From: Polynucleobacter sp. MG-5-Ahmo-C2
GTDB lineage: Bacteria; Pseudomonadota; Gammaproteobacteria; Burkholderiales; Burkholderiaceae
Direction of reading: 5' to 3'
Assembly (NCBI RefSeq): GCF_018687735.1
Contig: NZ_CP061304.1
Coordinates: 868,001 to 932,000 of the forward strand
DNA length: 64,000 bases
Shown: in pieces, positions 45,798-54,616 of the stretch
Layout of the letters: every line of letters starts with the position of its first letter
Position numbering within the stretch: the stretch's first letter is position 1
Notes under the pieces: model-generated
What the model was told of the DNA's origin: nothing
Seen by the model: the letters and a program-made list of their open reading frames with translations, nothing else
Database searches by the model: none
Translations under genes and position numbers: made by a program

Positions 45798-46028
45798 CTA
45801 TGCGGCTAAATTTTGCTCCGCACTGGAGCAATCAAAGTCGCCAAAGCTGCAGAAAATACAGCAATCACCAGACTTTGGTTTTAAGATATTGCTGCAGGAA
45901 CGGCAGCGGTATAAATGCTGAGAGGACCCTCTTGGGACTTCAAGAGCCTCGGTTGCTAGACAATGGGGGCAAGTAATAGTCGAATGTTGTTTTTCTAGGG
46001 CGGGATTCACAGTCGTATATTGAGCCAT
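45798..46028 (-). CDS. GDCCVxC-type small zinc-ribbon-like protein
   Basis: The protein has 76 residues with CPHC, YRCRSC and GDCCIFCSFG. The last is the GDCCVxC motif of a small (seleno)protein family, here with ordinary cysteines. The first two CxxC pairs probably bind zinc; the CC-x2-C group may bind a metal or be redox active. The Ile in place of Val is a mild variant. No function is established for the family. It stands between ppx and an MgtC-like gene. Confidence 0.75.
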   Translation of the reverse strand: MAQYTTVNPALEKQHSTITCPHCLATEALEVPRGSSQHLYRCRSCSNILKPKSGDCCIFCSFGDFDCSSAEQNLAA

Positions 46029-46064
46029 AGATGTTTCAAGAATATGTCAAATCATTGGCCGGAT

Positions 46065-46781
46065 CTAATCGGTTGTACTAGGACTCCAGAAAGCCTGATT
46101 CACATAATCTTTTGCCGCAATTGTTGCTATCAGGGCATCCATTTCAGCGCCGTTGACAGCACTAGCCGTTAATACAGCCTGTATCTCTACTTCATCGCTG
46201 CCAAATTGATGTACTTCAACATCCTGAGTCTGAAATCCTGCGCCTTCTAATGTGTCGATAAATTGTTTTAGGGCAATTTTTTGAGCATGTTTAGGGGTGA
46301 TGATGTAAACAGAGTTGGTGACTTCTACAGAATCTGTATCGAGCGGTTGACGATTAATAAAACTCACTACTGGACGCAATAAGGTATTGGCAGCCAACAC
46401 AAACAATGTAGCCAAGCCCGCTTCCAGAATAAGATCAGCGCCAGCACAAGCTCCAATGGCGCCAGAAGCCCAAAGCGTAGCCGCTGTATTGATACCCCGC
46501 ACATTACCTTCTTCGCGCATGATCACGCCAGCACCCAAAAAGCCAATGCCTGAGACAACATAAGCCATAACGTGCACCGCGCCATCGTGACCGGTTAAAC
46601 GATTGGCCGCATCAACAAAAATTGCAGCACCAATTGCAACTAGAATATTGGTTCTTAAGCCAGCTGTTCGTTGCCGGTATTGACGCTCAAGACCAATCAA
46701 TCCCCCGAAGAAAAATGCGCTTGATAAGCTGATCGCTGTATCGGCCAAGGAGGAAAGATTAATATTACTGATTGACTCCAT
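46065..46781 (-). CDS. MgtC/SapB family membrane protein
   Basis: The protein has 238 residues. GLERQYRQRTAGLRTNILVA is the family signature, with GIGFLGAGVIMREEGNVRGI and four or five helices. The C-terminal part (about 150-238) is an ACT-like soluble domain (VQFIDTLEGAGF, DEVEIQAVL). MgtC proteins help growth at low Mg2+ and have been tied to phosphate and ATP homeostasis. A second, shorter MgtC-like gene at 51766 lacks the soluble domain. Confidence 0.88.
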   Translation of the reverse strand: MESISNINLSSLADTAISLSSAFFFGGLIGLERQYRQRTAGLRTNILVAIGAAIFVDAANRLTGHDGAVHVMAYVVSGIGFLGAGVIMREEGNVRGINTAATLWASGAIGACAGADLILEAGLATLFVLAANTLLRPVVSFINRQPLDTDSVEVTNSVYIITPKHAQKIALKQFIDTLEGAGFQTQDVEVHQFGSDEVEIQAVLTASAVNGAEMDALIATIAAKDYVNQAFWSPSTTD

Positions 46782-46798
46782 TGATCTCTTTTGAAAGA

Positions 46799-48544
46799 TT
46801 ATTTAGCGCCAAGACCTAGGGTCTGGACCATGATTTTGAACACCTCAGTATTGTCCATAAAGCCTTTGAATTTCTCTGAGCCCGGACCCGTAGCATTAAG
46901 AACAGCATCATCAGCGGTATGAACGCCTACGTCTTGGTGAGATGGCAAATTGCCGCCAACATGAATGGCATCCTCTTGTAGTTGCAAATATTTTGAATTA
47001 GCAACATATTTTCCATCCTCGCCTTTTACAGCAGGCACAAAAGTACCATCAAGCTTAGGGTGCAGAGTTTCATAATGATCGGGATAGCTTCCGTAGAAAA
47101 AAGCCAGTCGCTTAGTAACATCAATTTGATTGGGGTAACCTTGGATATCTGCCTTAGGATAATTGGGGTAGCCAGCATCAGCGTATATGCCCACTTTTTC
47201 CCGCAAAGGACCTGGCTTATCGTCATGCACCACGCCACTAATGGAGCCGCTATGCGTATGGTCAGGCGTCACAATGATCAGGGTATCAGGATGGGTCTTG
47301 GCAAAGTCTTTTGCCACCTGTACTGCATTACTTAGCATAATAGTATCAAAAGCCGCCCTCTCCCAATCCAAGGGGTGATTGAACTTATCAATTAAGGCCG
47401 CCTCAACCATCAAGAAGAAGCCATTCGGGTTCCGAGATAAAACATCAATTGCTGATTGAGTCATCTCGGTTAAATCTGGCTGGTTTGGATATTGGGAGAC
47501 GGTATTCTTTTTCAAGAATAAGCGATCAAGCGATCCATCCATATTGTCTGGATGAAATACGCCAAACAATTTTTTGGTATTTTTATTTTGAGCAGCGGCA
47601 ATCAATTCTTGCTTAGTCAGGGCTATTTGATAACCATCGGTCTTAAATGTATCAACGAGATTATTCTCATCCTTACGCTTTGATCCTTTGCTAGATTTTG
47701 GATAGAAGTAAGCGGATCCACCACCCAAAATGACTTCAGCCTTACTTGCCAGCAATTGATCAGCAATATATTGCTTGTCAGCCCTACGTCTTGTATGGGC
47801 CACCATTGCACCTGGTGTGGCATCTTCTAATTCAGCATCAGACACAATACCTACTGACATCTTTGTTTTGCGCTTGAGCAATTCGGTAATGGTTTCTACT
47901 TTAGGATGCGATAAGTTATCGTTGGCACGAGAAACATAAACACCCATAGCATTCACAGCAGTTTTGTGACCCGTTGTATAAGCACTCATAGAATTGGCAG
48001 AGTCTGTGATGAGTGAATCTGAACCTGACGTGCCAATCATGGCAGTGCTCGGCATGTCATCAAAAGCCAATCTACCTTGATACTTACCTTCTGCAATACC
48101 CTTGGAGAGCACCCTTGCTGCTGTTCTGTTAGCGATCGTCATTCCGTCACCAATAAATAAAATGACATTCTTTACTCTGCGCGGGCCACTTGCATAAACA
48201 TCCCAAGTAACTTGTAGCTTTTCTTGAGGGGTACGTGCTAAGACTTGATATTTTCCAGCTTTTGATAATTGGACATCTCGATAGATGATTGAACTACCTT
48301 TACCATTTTCATTGGAGATGAATTCAGATTTTGACAGGATTGCTTTATTAGCAGGCACACCGTTTAATTCAATAAACACTTCTTCTGGCTTGAGCACTTG
48401 GCTAAACTCAATTTTGATATCAAATTTAGATCCCGCCAAGATTTCAGCCTGATCAATTGGATAAATTGCTTGCGCATACACGGTACCAATCGATAGGATG
48501 CTAAAAATAAATGTAGAGAATTTAACTAGGCGGAGATTATTCAT
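46799..48544 (-). CDS. phoA: Exported alkaline phosphatase (PhoA family)
   Basis: The protein has 581 residues. The signal peptide ends GTVYAQA; an extra beta-rich domain (about 25-120) precedes the catalytic domain. FIGDGMTIANRTAAR, DSANSMSAYTTGHKT (catalytic serine), FFLMVEAALIDKFNHPLDW and TPDHTHSGSI are the metal and active-site segments. It releases phosphate from phosphomonoesters in the periplasm. A strong Pho box lies about 50 bp upstream. The N-terminal extra domain makes it longer than E. coli PhoA. Confidence 0.92.
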   Translation of the reverse strand: MNNLRLVKFSTFIFSILSIGTVYAQAIYPIDQAEILAGSKFDIKIEFSQVLKPEEVFIELNGVPANKAILSKSEFISNENGKGSSIIYRDVQLSKAGKYQVLARTPQEKLQVTWDVYASGPRRVKNVILFIGDGMTIANRTAARVLSKGIAEGKYQGRLAFDDMPSTAMIGTSGSDSLITDSANSMSAYTTGHKTAVNAMGVYVSRANDNLSHPKVETITELLKRKTKMSVGIVSDAELEDATPGAMVAHTRRRADKQYIADQLLASKAEVILGGGSAYFYPKSSKGSKRKDENNLVDTFKTDGYQIALTKQELIAAAQNKNTKKLFGVFHPDNMDGSLDRLFLKKNTVSQYPNQPDLTEMTQSAIDVLSRNPNGFFLMVEAALIDKFNHPLDWERAAFDTIMLSNAVQVAKDFAKTHPDTLIIVTPDHTHSGSISGVVHDDKPGPLREKVGIYADAGYPNYPKADIQGYPNQIDVTKRLAFFYGSYPDHYETLHPKLDGTFVPAVKGEDGKYVANSKYLQLQEDAIHVGGNLPSHQDVGVHTADDAVLNATGPGSEKFKGFMDNTEVFKIMVQTLGLGAK

Positions 48545-48595
48545 GGGAAAGAAAATAGATTAAATATAGGTCAAATTACAATATCTACAAATAAG

Positions 48596-48613
48596 ATGAC
48601 AGATCTGTGACAC
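48596..48613 (-). promoter_or_regulatory. Pho box upstream of the alkaline phosphatase
   Basis: On the minus strand the site reads GTGTCAC-AGAT-CTGTCAT, two TGTCA words at an 11-bp period and a near-perfect consensus match. TATTGT, a good -10, lies about 12 bp downstream, the same element as in the pstS promoter. Confidence 0.85.
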
Positions 48614-48630
48614 CTGCTTCAGCCTCCTGT

Positions 48631-50073
48631 CTAACGGGCTGTTTTTTTCTTAGCAGTCTTTAATTTACCGCTCTTGACGGCTTTGCAAAAGACTTCGTAA
48701 TCTTGCTGATTTTGCTTTGCATAAGACTTGGCAAATGAATAGAGAGACTCATTCAGCTCCTCAGATTGACCACAGTAACCTGCAATAACAGCAGCGTCAC
48801 CAGAGCGCGCATGGCCTAGCGCCAATGCCCAGCCAAATAACTTTGCATAGTCTGGAAAGGTTTGTAAGGTTACGCCGCCAGTACCTACGCCAATACCGCC
48901 CTTCATATCGCGTAATTGACGCAAATAGAAACCCTGACTCTTGTTAATGTCAAATTGAACTGCACCGTAATTCAAAAAGATGTCAGGCGCACCTTGTAGC
49001 AAGTGTTGACCCGCAACAACCCGTCTACCCATATCGCGATAAATAGATTCTCCTAAATATGGCGTTAAAACAGATTTTTGGGCTTCTTTATATTGCAGAA
49101 AAAGTGGATCAACTTCACTATCGCCCTCAAAATACAAGACCATACAATTGGTGCCGACGCTACCAACACCAACGACTTTTCTAGCGTAATCTTTTAATGC
49201 GTAGCGTTGGAATAATATTTGCCGGTCAGCTAGTAAGGTGCTGGAATAATTTAATAAGGCTTTGTGAATCAATGATTCTAAAGAGACGCCATAAGCATCT
49301 TTCTTGAAATGCTCAATCAACGGCGGTTTATTAATAATCTTACGATTTTTGCCAACCAGAGTTGTTAAGCTTTGTAGTACCTGAATATTGCCCTGCCCTT
49401 TAGTCTCCTTCAGATAAACATCAAGCTTCTTTTCATGTTCTTTGCTAAAGTGCTTGCGAATATCTTTCTCACCAATAAACTCTTGCGCTAAATCTAAATA
49501 GGGCATTTTTGCGTACTGTTCAATGCGCTTTTGGTATTCAGAGGCTATGTTGTGCACCAGCTTTTTACCTAAAGCTTTATCACCACCCATACTATCGGAT
49601 GCTATAAGAGCACTAGCAACCAAACGCTTGATATCCCACTCCCAGCTGCCAGGTAGAGTTTCATCAAAATCATTAATACCAAAAACCAATCGATGCTCAG
49701 CAGTTCCAAATAAGCCAAAGTTGGAGACATGCATATCACCACAAAGTTGCACAGTAATATTGGTTGTAGGTTGATTGGCTAGGTCTTGTGCCATGATGGC
49801 AGCGCCGCCACGATAAAAAGAAAATGGAGACTGCAACATCCGCTCATAACGAATTGGAATTAAGGATTCAATACGCTGTTTAGCTTGAGCTTCCAATATC
49901 GTAATAGGATCAATTCGATGCTTAGGCGGCGTATAGATGCCCTGATCAGAAAAACTCACCACCTTGCGTAATGCCTTGCCATCGGCCATGCGCTTTTTAA
50001 TACTAGGACGCGGATTTTTAAAAGACTCTACAGATTTTAAAACGGCAAATTGTGGTTTCTTCGCTAAAGACAT
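48631..50073 (-). CDS. DUF2252 protein
   Basis: The protein has 480 residues. IPIRYERMLQSPFSFYRGGA, CGDMHVSNFGLFG and FGINDFDETLPGSWEWDIKRL are the DUF2252 hallmarks; the fold is kinase-like (aminoglycoside phosphotransferase-related), with H-x-S-N and D-F-D-E as possible catalytic residues. The biochemical role is unknown. The C-terminus is lysine-rich (KLKTAKKKTAR). An AGGAGGTGA ribosome site lies upstream of the ATG. It shares its strand with the alkaline phosphatase. Confidence 0.85.
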   Translation of the reverse strand: MSLAKKPQFAVLKSVESFKNPRPSIKKRMADGKALRKVVSFSDQGIYTPPKHRIDPITILEAQAKQRIESLIPIRYERMLQSPFSFYRGGAAIMAQDLANQPTTNITVQLCGDMHVSNFGLFGTAEHRLVFGINDFDETLPGSWEWDIKRLVASALIASDSMGGDKALGKKLVHNIASEYQKRIEQYAKMPYLDLAQEFIGEKDIRKHFSKEHEKKLDVYLKETKGQGNIQVLQSLTTLVGKNRKIINKPPLIEHFKKDAYGVSLESLIHKALLNYSSTLLADRQILFQRYALKDYARKVVGVGSVGTNCMVLYFEGDSEVDPLFLQYKEAQKSVLTPYLGESIYRDMGRRVVAGQHLLQGAPDIFLNYGAVQFDINKSQGFYLRQLRDMKGGIGVGTGGVTLQTFPDYAKLFGWALALGHARSGDAAVIAGYCGQSEELNESLYSFAKSYAKQNQQDYEVFCKAVKSGKLKTAKKKTAR

Positions 50074-50137
50074 GATTTACTCAGGAGGTGAATATACCCG
50101 CCCATATTAATGCCTTAGGAAGAAAAAAGGCGTTGGG

Positions 50138-50578
50138 CTATGAATTCAAGTAATTCAGCTTCTTTTGAATGCTGGCAGGCAAGGTGGAAAACCAAACAGA
50201 ATCGTCGCCAACAGAAGGCAGAATTTGGCCATACTCAATCATCTGACTTGGAGGTATTTCATCGATGTAAGCCCAAATCTGATGCCCCGCTAATTTTGTA
50301 GTACTTTGAATCGCAATTTCCAGCTCCACTAGCAATTGTTTTTTTACTTGCTCGCTTCTACCAACTCGAATTTGCCCGCTCAGAAAGATATGGGGTTCAT
50401 CTAGCAAAACACCACCAATGAAGCAGTCATGAATATCCAACTGTTTAAAGACAACTTGGGCAAAATAGGCCTCAGCACCAGTAACATCCGCATGAATTTT
50501 TGTAATTGCCTTGGCCAGTGTAAATTTTTGGTGCGTTGTCAAAGACAAGCCAGCGAAATAGATGCTGTAAGTTGCCAT
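50138..50578 (-). CDS. Tautomerase-family protein lacking the catalytic Pro1
   Basis: The protein has 146 residues. It matches the cis-CaaD-like tautomerase group: TTHQKFTLAKAITKIHADVTGA, then FAQVVFKQLD and IFLSGQIRVGRS. In active members Met is removed to expose Pro1; here the second codon is Ala (MATYSIYF), so the usual catalytic base is missing. It may have lost activity or use other residues. It lies between DUF2252 and arsC on the same strand. Confidence 0.65.
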   Translation of the reverse strand: MATYSIYFAGLSLTTHQKFTLAKAITKIHADVTGAEAYFAQVVFKQLDIHDCFIGGVLLDEPHIFLSGQIRVGRSEQVKKQLLVELEIAIQSTTKLAGHQIWAYIDEIPPSQMIEYGQILPSVGDDSVWFSTLPASIQKKLNYLNS

Positions 50579-50603
50579 TTCACTATTCCAATCAGTTGTA
50601 TTG

Positions 50604-51101
50604 CTAGTTAAATTTCTTGTGGATTAAGTTGAGCTCATCTTTAATCTGCAAGTGATCAAGTTTGTCGATCGGAAGATCAAGTAGCAACTCAATACGGTTG
50701 CGCAAGCCCATTTCGACTTTTCTAAAGGCATCCCACATATCTTGTTCACTGCTGGTTACAGCCGCAGGATCCATAAAACCCCAATGAGCTGTTGTAGGAT
50801 GACCTGGCCAATACGGACATTCTTCACCAGCAGCTGAATCACACACAGTGATGATGAAATCCATATGAGGCGCATTTTCTGTACCAAACTCATCCCAGGT
50901 CTTACTTCTCAGTAATTCGAGGGGATAACCCATCTCTCGAGCCAGCTTTAAGGCAATGGGGTGAACAAATTGTTTCGGGCTTGAGCCCGCAGAATATCCA
51001 ATAAAGCGGCCGTGACTTAGCGTTGTCGCAAGAGCCTCGCCGATAATGGATCTGGCTGAATTACCAGTGCATAAAAAAAGAATATTGTATGGTCGTGTCA
51101 T
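50604..51101 (-). CDS. arsC: Arsenate reductase, low-molecular-weight phosphatase type
   Basis: The protein has 165 residues. The P-loop CTGNSARSIIGEAL carries the C-x5-R motif, and VCDSAAGEECPYWPG holds the conserved Asp and resolving cysteines region. This fold reduces arsenate to arsenite using thioredoxin or glutaredoxin. No arsB/acr3 or arsR is nearby; placement among phosphate genes makes sense because arsenate enters via phosphate transporters. Confidence 0.87.
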   Translation of the reverse strand: MTRPYNILFLCTGNSARSIIGEALATTLSHGRFIGYSAGSSPKQFVHPIALKLAREMGYPLELLRSKTWDEFGTENAPHMDFIITVCDSAAGEECPYWPGHPTTAHWGFMDPAAVTSSEQDMWDAFRKVEMGLRNRIELLLDLPIDKLDHLQIKDELNLIHKKFN

Positions 51102-51130
51102 TAGAAATGAGATCGCAATCTGTTGGTGAA

Positions 51131-51307
51131 TTAAACAATCTCATCGAGACGCAGTGAAAATCTTTTATCAACTATAAATTGGTTAATTTTTGGATCTATC
51201 AAGCGATCGCTTGCCGGTGTATTGAATTCTGGTGACGCTTGTGTAGGGTAGCTTTGAACTTCATTGCGCAATACATCAGAGAGGTACTTGCTAAGATTGA
51301 CGTTCAT
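51131..51307 (-). CDS. Possible small protein (58 aa)
   Basis: ATG to TAA gives 58 residues: MNVNLSKYLSDVLRNEVQS at the start, ASDRLIDPKINQFIVDKRF later. Composition is protein-like with no low complexity. The ribosome site is weak, and an overlapping frame on the plus strand (51239-51424) is also open but reads through a terminator. It lies about 30 bp upstream of arsC on the same strand, but downstream of the terminator of the tiny 51493 gene. Real coding is not certain. Confidence 0.4.
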   Translation of the reverse strand: MNVNLSKYLSDVLRNEVQSYPTQASPEFNTPASDRLIDPKINQFIVDKRFSLRLDEIV

Positions 51308-51385
51308 AGAGTATTAACTTTGCAGAAGATATTGGATATTGATATGCTAGAAGTTTTATATTTCAGTTTTATTAAGGCCTGGGAA

Positions 51386-51411
51386 AGAAAAAACCCAGCA
51401 CAGGCTGGGTT
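51386..51411 (-). terminator. Rho-independent terminator of the tiny 51493-51585 gene
   Basis: On the minus strand AACCCAGC-CTGT-GCTGGGTT is a perfect 8-bp stem with a 4-nt loop, followed by a T6 run. It is about 80 bp downstream of the tiny gene stop and on the right strand to end its transcript. Confidence 0.85.
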
Positions 51412-51492
51412 AAAGGGAGGGTAATGCTGCATTATCTTGGTCAGAGGAGATCTGACAGTTCAATTTATACCGGACTCATGACACTCTGATGA

Positions 51493-51585
51493 CTAACTAC
51501 CCAGTCGATGTTGCGTAAAACGATTTGCATAAGCTAAACGCGCTTCGTACCATGCCTGCCATAAACGTAAGATAAATTTTTTCAT
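51493..51585 (-). CDS. 30-residue basic protein of the AYxNR...HRLGS family
   Basis: The product starts MKKFILRLWQAWYEARL and ends AYANRFTQHRLGS. AAGGA lies 6 bp before the ATG and a strong terminator follows about 80 bp after the stop. The C-terminal pattern (A-W-x-E-x-R-x-A-Y-x-N-R-x3-H-R-L-G-S) equals that of the 33-residue protein at 33220. Too short for usual gene finders. It should form one basic amphipathic helix. Role unknown; interaction with RNA, DNA or the membrane are all possible. Confidence 0.75.
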   Translation of the reverse strand: MKKFILRLWQAWYEARLAYANRFTQHRLGS

Positions 51586-51765
51586 AATGCATCCTTGTGG
51601 TGAAAGATTGATCTAGGTATTTCTGTTGTGCAGAAACTTCCAAACTTCAATTAACTACATTCATATTGTTAATCGCAGGAATGACAGCGTGATGGCGTTT
51701 TTATGACCAATTGATGTAGCTGCGATACACTAAATCAATCAATAATTGATAAGCAAGGGATTAAC

Positions 51766-52242
51766 ATGCTTGATTGGGACCTTTACAGCATCATTGCCCT
51801 CAGGCTGGCTCTGGCACTTTTTGTTGGGGCTGTGCTGGGTCTTAACCGCTGGTTACACCATAAATCTGCCGGGATTCGTACCCATTCTTTGGTTGCCATT
51901 GGCTCTGCCACCGCTGTCATGCTCATCAGTGATTTTGTTCTAGATGATGCACAGGCCGTCAGTCGGGTTCTGCAGGGTCTTATTACAGGGCTTGGCTTTT
52001 TGGGTGCCGGCGTCATCATTCATGAGCAGCGCTCACAAAGGGTTCATGGCCTCACCACGGCTGCCAGCCTCTGGGCCTGCGCCCTCATCGGCGCCACCTT
52101 TGGGGCCGGCCAATTTGCCCTTGGGGGATTATCTATGGGTGCAATTTTGATAATTCTGGCTGTCGGGGGCCCCTTAGAGCGACTTTTTGCAAGACTCAAT
52201 GGGGTAAAAAGAAGCTCTGAAATCTCTACTGATCCTGACTAA
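51766..52242 (+). CDS. MgtC/SapB family membrane protein, short form
   Basis: The protein has 158 residues with about four helices. GLNRWLHHKSAGIRTHSLVA and GLGFLGAGVIIHEQRSQRVHGL match the MgtC/SapB core; the C-terminal soluble domain is absent, which is common for the short SapB-like type. It is an inner-membrane protein of unsettled function. It is the second MgtC-like gene in the window. Confidence 0.87.
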   Translation: MLDWDLYSIIALRLALALFVGAVLGLNRWLHHKSAGIRTHSLVAIGSATAVMLISDFVLDDAQAVSRVLQGLITGLGFLGAGVIIHEQRSQRVHGLTTAASLWACALIGATFGAGQFALGGLSMGAILIILAVGGPLERLFARLNGVKRSSEISTDPD

Positions 52243-52323
52243 ATGCCCTCTAAAACGCTAAAAAGTGAGTTTTGTCATATTTATTTGTTAAAATTTCGAA
52301 TTATTTAATAACAAGCCAAAGCC

Positions 52324-52524
52324 ATGAGTGACTATAAATACGAAGATGCGGTAAAGCAGTTACAAGAAAGTGGAGCAATTGGTCTTGTAGACTTAAAAAG
52401 CCTTCCCCATGATGATCTCGTAGAGTTACTTGAAGAAATCAAGGTTTGGTGCCTTTATGCTGGCGGCAAACCTGAAAAGCTACCTAAAGAATCAAAAAAG
52501 AAGAAAAAGAAGAAAAAGGACTGA
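52324..52524 (+). CDS. Small protein with IGLxDxK...EEIKxWCLY-GKPEKL core (66 aa)
   Basis: The protein has 66 residues. It shares with the island protein at 32626 the segments (A/S)IGL-D-K, L-EEIK-WCLY and GKPEKL at matching spacing; here the tail is a run of lysines (KESKKKKKKKKD), there a shorter basic tail. The region before the tail is mildly acidic with two helices. Convergent with phoR, 2 bp between stops. No known domain recognised. Confidence 0.75.
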   Translation: MSDYKYEDAVKQLQESGAIGLVDLKSLPHDDLVELLEEIKVWCLYAGGKPEKLPKESKKKKKKKKD

Positions 52525-52526
52525 GC

Positions 52527-53825
52527 CTAGGGGGCTAATCGCTCTTGAGGAAAGCTCAAAGTAAAGGTGCTGCCTCTGCCTGGAGTACTTTCAATATTCA
52601 ATTGGGCTTGATGTCGACTGGCGATATGCTTGACAATCGCTAAACCCAAGCCTGTTCCACCGGTATCCCGCGAACGACTCCGGTCTACGCGATAAAAACG
52701 CTCTGTGAGTCTCGATAAATGCTCTGAGGCAATGCCGGGGCCAGTATCCCTGACGGAGAATTCGCCACGCCCTTGCGCATTGATATCCCACTTCACATGA
52801 ATAGATCCACCATCTGGTGTGTAGCGTATTGCATTGGCAACTAAATTACTAAATGCAGAAAGTATTTCTCGTTCATCGCCAAATAAATTATGCGTATTCG
52901 CAACGTCAAAATTAAATGCATGCTTTCCTTTAGACAAGGCTTCGGCATCATTCCTGAGTAATGCCATCAAAGTAACGATGTTGACTTCATTTGTAGTAGC
53001 AGGCAATGCATTGGCCTCTAAATTGGCCAAAGTAAGAAGATCCTCTACTAAACTTTTCATACGTTGCGCTTGTGACATCATCATGTCGAAATACTGATCA
53101 CGTTGACTCTTCTCAAGATCTAAAGATTGAACTGTCTCTAAAAATCCCATTAAGACAGTGATTGGTGTTCTCATTTCGTGAGAAACATTGGCGACGAAGT
53201 CACGTCGCATTGCATCTGCCTTCTGCAAATCCGTAATGTTTTGCACCAGCAATAAATGGCGCTGATTGCCGAATGGAAAAGCTTGCAACATCAAACTCAA
53301 ATTGCTGGAAGGCCCCATGCGCTCCATGAGCAATGATTCATCAAAATGACGTTTGTTTAAATATTGAATAAATTCCGGGCGACGGATTAAAAAATTAATG
53401 CGCTGCATAACATCCCGTTTATAAACTAAACCAAAAAAACGTTCAGCAATACTATTGCACCATTCAATTTGATCATCTTCGTCAAGCATCAATATTCCAT
53501 TAGGCGATGCTTGAAACGCTTCAATAAAGTGATCGTGCTGTTGTTCGATATTCCGAATTCTTTGCTTAAGAGTTTTAATTAAACGCTGCAGCTTAAAAAA
53601 TATATCCTCCCAAAAACCGCTGGGTAGCGGCATCAGCTCAACACTATCTAATTGAACGTAGTTTCCTAGTCTCGCTAGGTTGATGTAAGAATAAATTAAG
53701 GGGATAGAGAGAAGCGCTACAGCTATCAAAATTGCGTATTCAGGACCCCAACTGTAAAGGGTAATAAATGCAGCGATGAGCGCAAGGCAAACAAGAAAAG
53801 TGAAGCGTATTAAAGCAGAAATCAT
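52527..53825 (-). CDS. phoR: Phosphate regulon sensor histidine kinase
   Basis: The protein has 432 residues. Two close N-terminal helices (about 5-50) without a large periplasmic domain, a PAS domain (ILMLDEDDQIEWCNSIAERFFG), the H-box FVANVSHEMRTPITVLMGFL, and the ATPase boxes ANAIRYTP, DTGPGIA and GGTGLGLAIVKHIASRH. The lack of a sensor domain is the known PhoR plan: it reads the PstSCAB-PhoU complex rather than free phosphate. It is the last gene of the pst-pho run, 63 bp after phoB. Confidence 0.94.
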   Translation of the reverse strand: MISALIRFTFLVCLALIAAFITLYSWGPEYAILIAVALLSIPLIYSYINLARLGNYVQLDSVELMPLPSGFWEDIFFKLQRLIKTLKQRIRNIEQQHDHFIEAFQASPNGILMLDEDDQIEWCNSIAERFFGLVYKRDVMQRINFLIRRPEFIQYLNKRHFDESLLMERMGPSSNLSLMLQAFPFGNQRHLLLVQNITDLQKADAMRRDFVANVSHEMRTPITVLMGFLETVQSLDLEKSQRDQYFDMMMSQAQRMKSLVEDLLTLANLEANALPATTNEVNIVTLMALLRNDAEALSKGKHAFNFDVANTHNLFGDEREILSAFSNLVANAIRYTPDGGSIHVKWDINAQGRGEFSVRDTGPGIASEHLSRLTERFYRVDRSRSRDTGGTGLGLAIVKHIASRHQAQLNIESTPGRGSTFTLSFPQERLAP

Positions 53826-53888
53826 GGTGCAATCTTAGACTATCTCTAGAAACTGTCAGAAATAGCCCCAAAAGGCTGCAGGACCAAC

Positions 53889-54602
53889 CTAGGTCTCAGT
53901 TGGAGTTTTCGTTATACGGTAACCGCTACCCCTAACCGTCTCAATAAAATGATCGCAGTCCACCGGGGTCAATGCAGCCCTCAGGCGCTTAATATGTACG
54001 TCAACAGTTCTCTCTTCAATGTAAACCTCATTACCCCAGACCTTGTCGAGCAAATTTGTGCGTGAATGGACGCGCTCTGGATTGGCCATGAAGAATTGAA
54101 GCAGCCTGTACTCAGTTGGACCCAGTGAAATCGGTTTAGGTTCAGAATCTGGCCAAATGGCTAACACTCTATGGGAGCTGGGATCAAGCTTAAGGGGGCC
54201 AATGGTAAGGGGGCCAGTATCCTCAATAGGCGTCTGCCTTCGCAATAAAGCCCTCACCCTTGCAATTAATTCCTTAGGAGAGAAAGGCTTAGTCACATAG
54301 TCATCAGCACCAGAATCTAAGCCTAAAACCTTATCAGCCTCTTCACTCTTGGCCGTTAGCATCAAAATAGGCAGACCCCGAGTTCGGTCGTTGGCGCGCA
54401 ATTCTTTGGCAAATTGCACGCCTGACTTACCAGGAAGCATCCAATCCAGGATAACCATGCTAGGCAAACGATCTTTCATCATTGCAAGAGCAAGATCGGT
54501 TTGCAATGCTTTTTCTACTTCATAACCAGCATGAGATAAATTAATTGCGATTAACTCTGCAATTGATGGCTCATCTTCAACGATTAGTATGCGGTGAGTC
54601 AT
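53889..54602 (-). CDS. phoB: Phosphate regulon response regulator
   Basis: The protein has 237 residues. The receiver domain has the acidic pair VEDEP, phosphorylated Asp in ILDWMLPG, the switch MLTAKSEEAD and the DDYVTKPF lysine. The winged-helix OmpR-type C-terminal domain shows GPTEYRLLQFFM, VYIEERTVDVHIKRLR and RGSGYR. It binds Pho boxes as a dimer; five candidates are visible in this window. It is 14 bp after phoU. Confidence 0.95.
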   Translation of the reverse strand: MTHRILIVEDEPSIAELIAINLSHAGYEVEKALQTDLALAMMKDRLPSMVILDWMLPGKSGVQFAKELRANDRTRGLPILMLTAKSEEADKVLGLDSGADDYVTKPFSPKELIARVRALLRRQTPIEDTGPLTIGPLKLDPSSHRVLAIWPDSEPKPISLGPTEYRLLQFFMANPERVHSRTNLLDKVWGNEVYIEERTVDVHIKRLRAALTPVDCDHFIETVRGSGYRITKTPTET

Positions 54603-54616
54603 GTAGGTAACTCGAT

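Noticed and set aside
51239..51424. 61-codon plus-strand frame
   Set aside because: It has no good ribosome site and reads through the terminator of the minus-strand tiny gene; the minus-strand 58-codon frame is slightly more credible.
51780..52150. Alternative frames inside the short MgtC gene
   Set aside because: The MgtC/SapB motifs are all in the 51766 frame; the others are shadows.
52260..52300. TTTGTCAT...TTTGTTA upstream of the 52324 small gene as a Pho box
   Set aside because: The word period is 13 bp instead of 11, so it does not fit.
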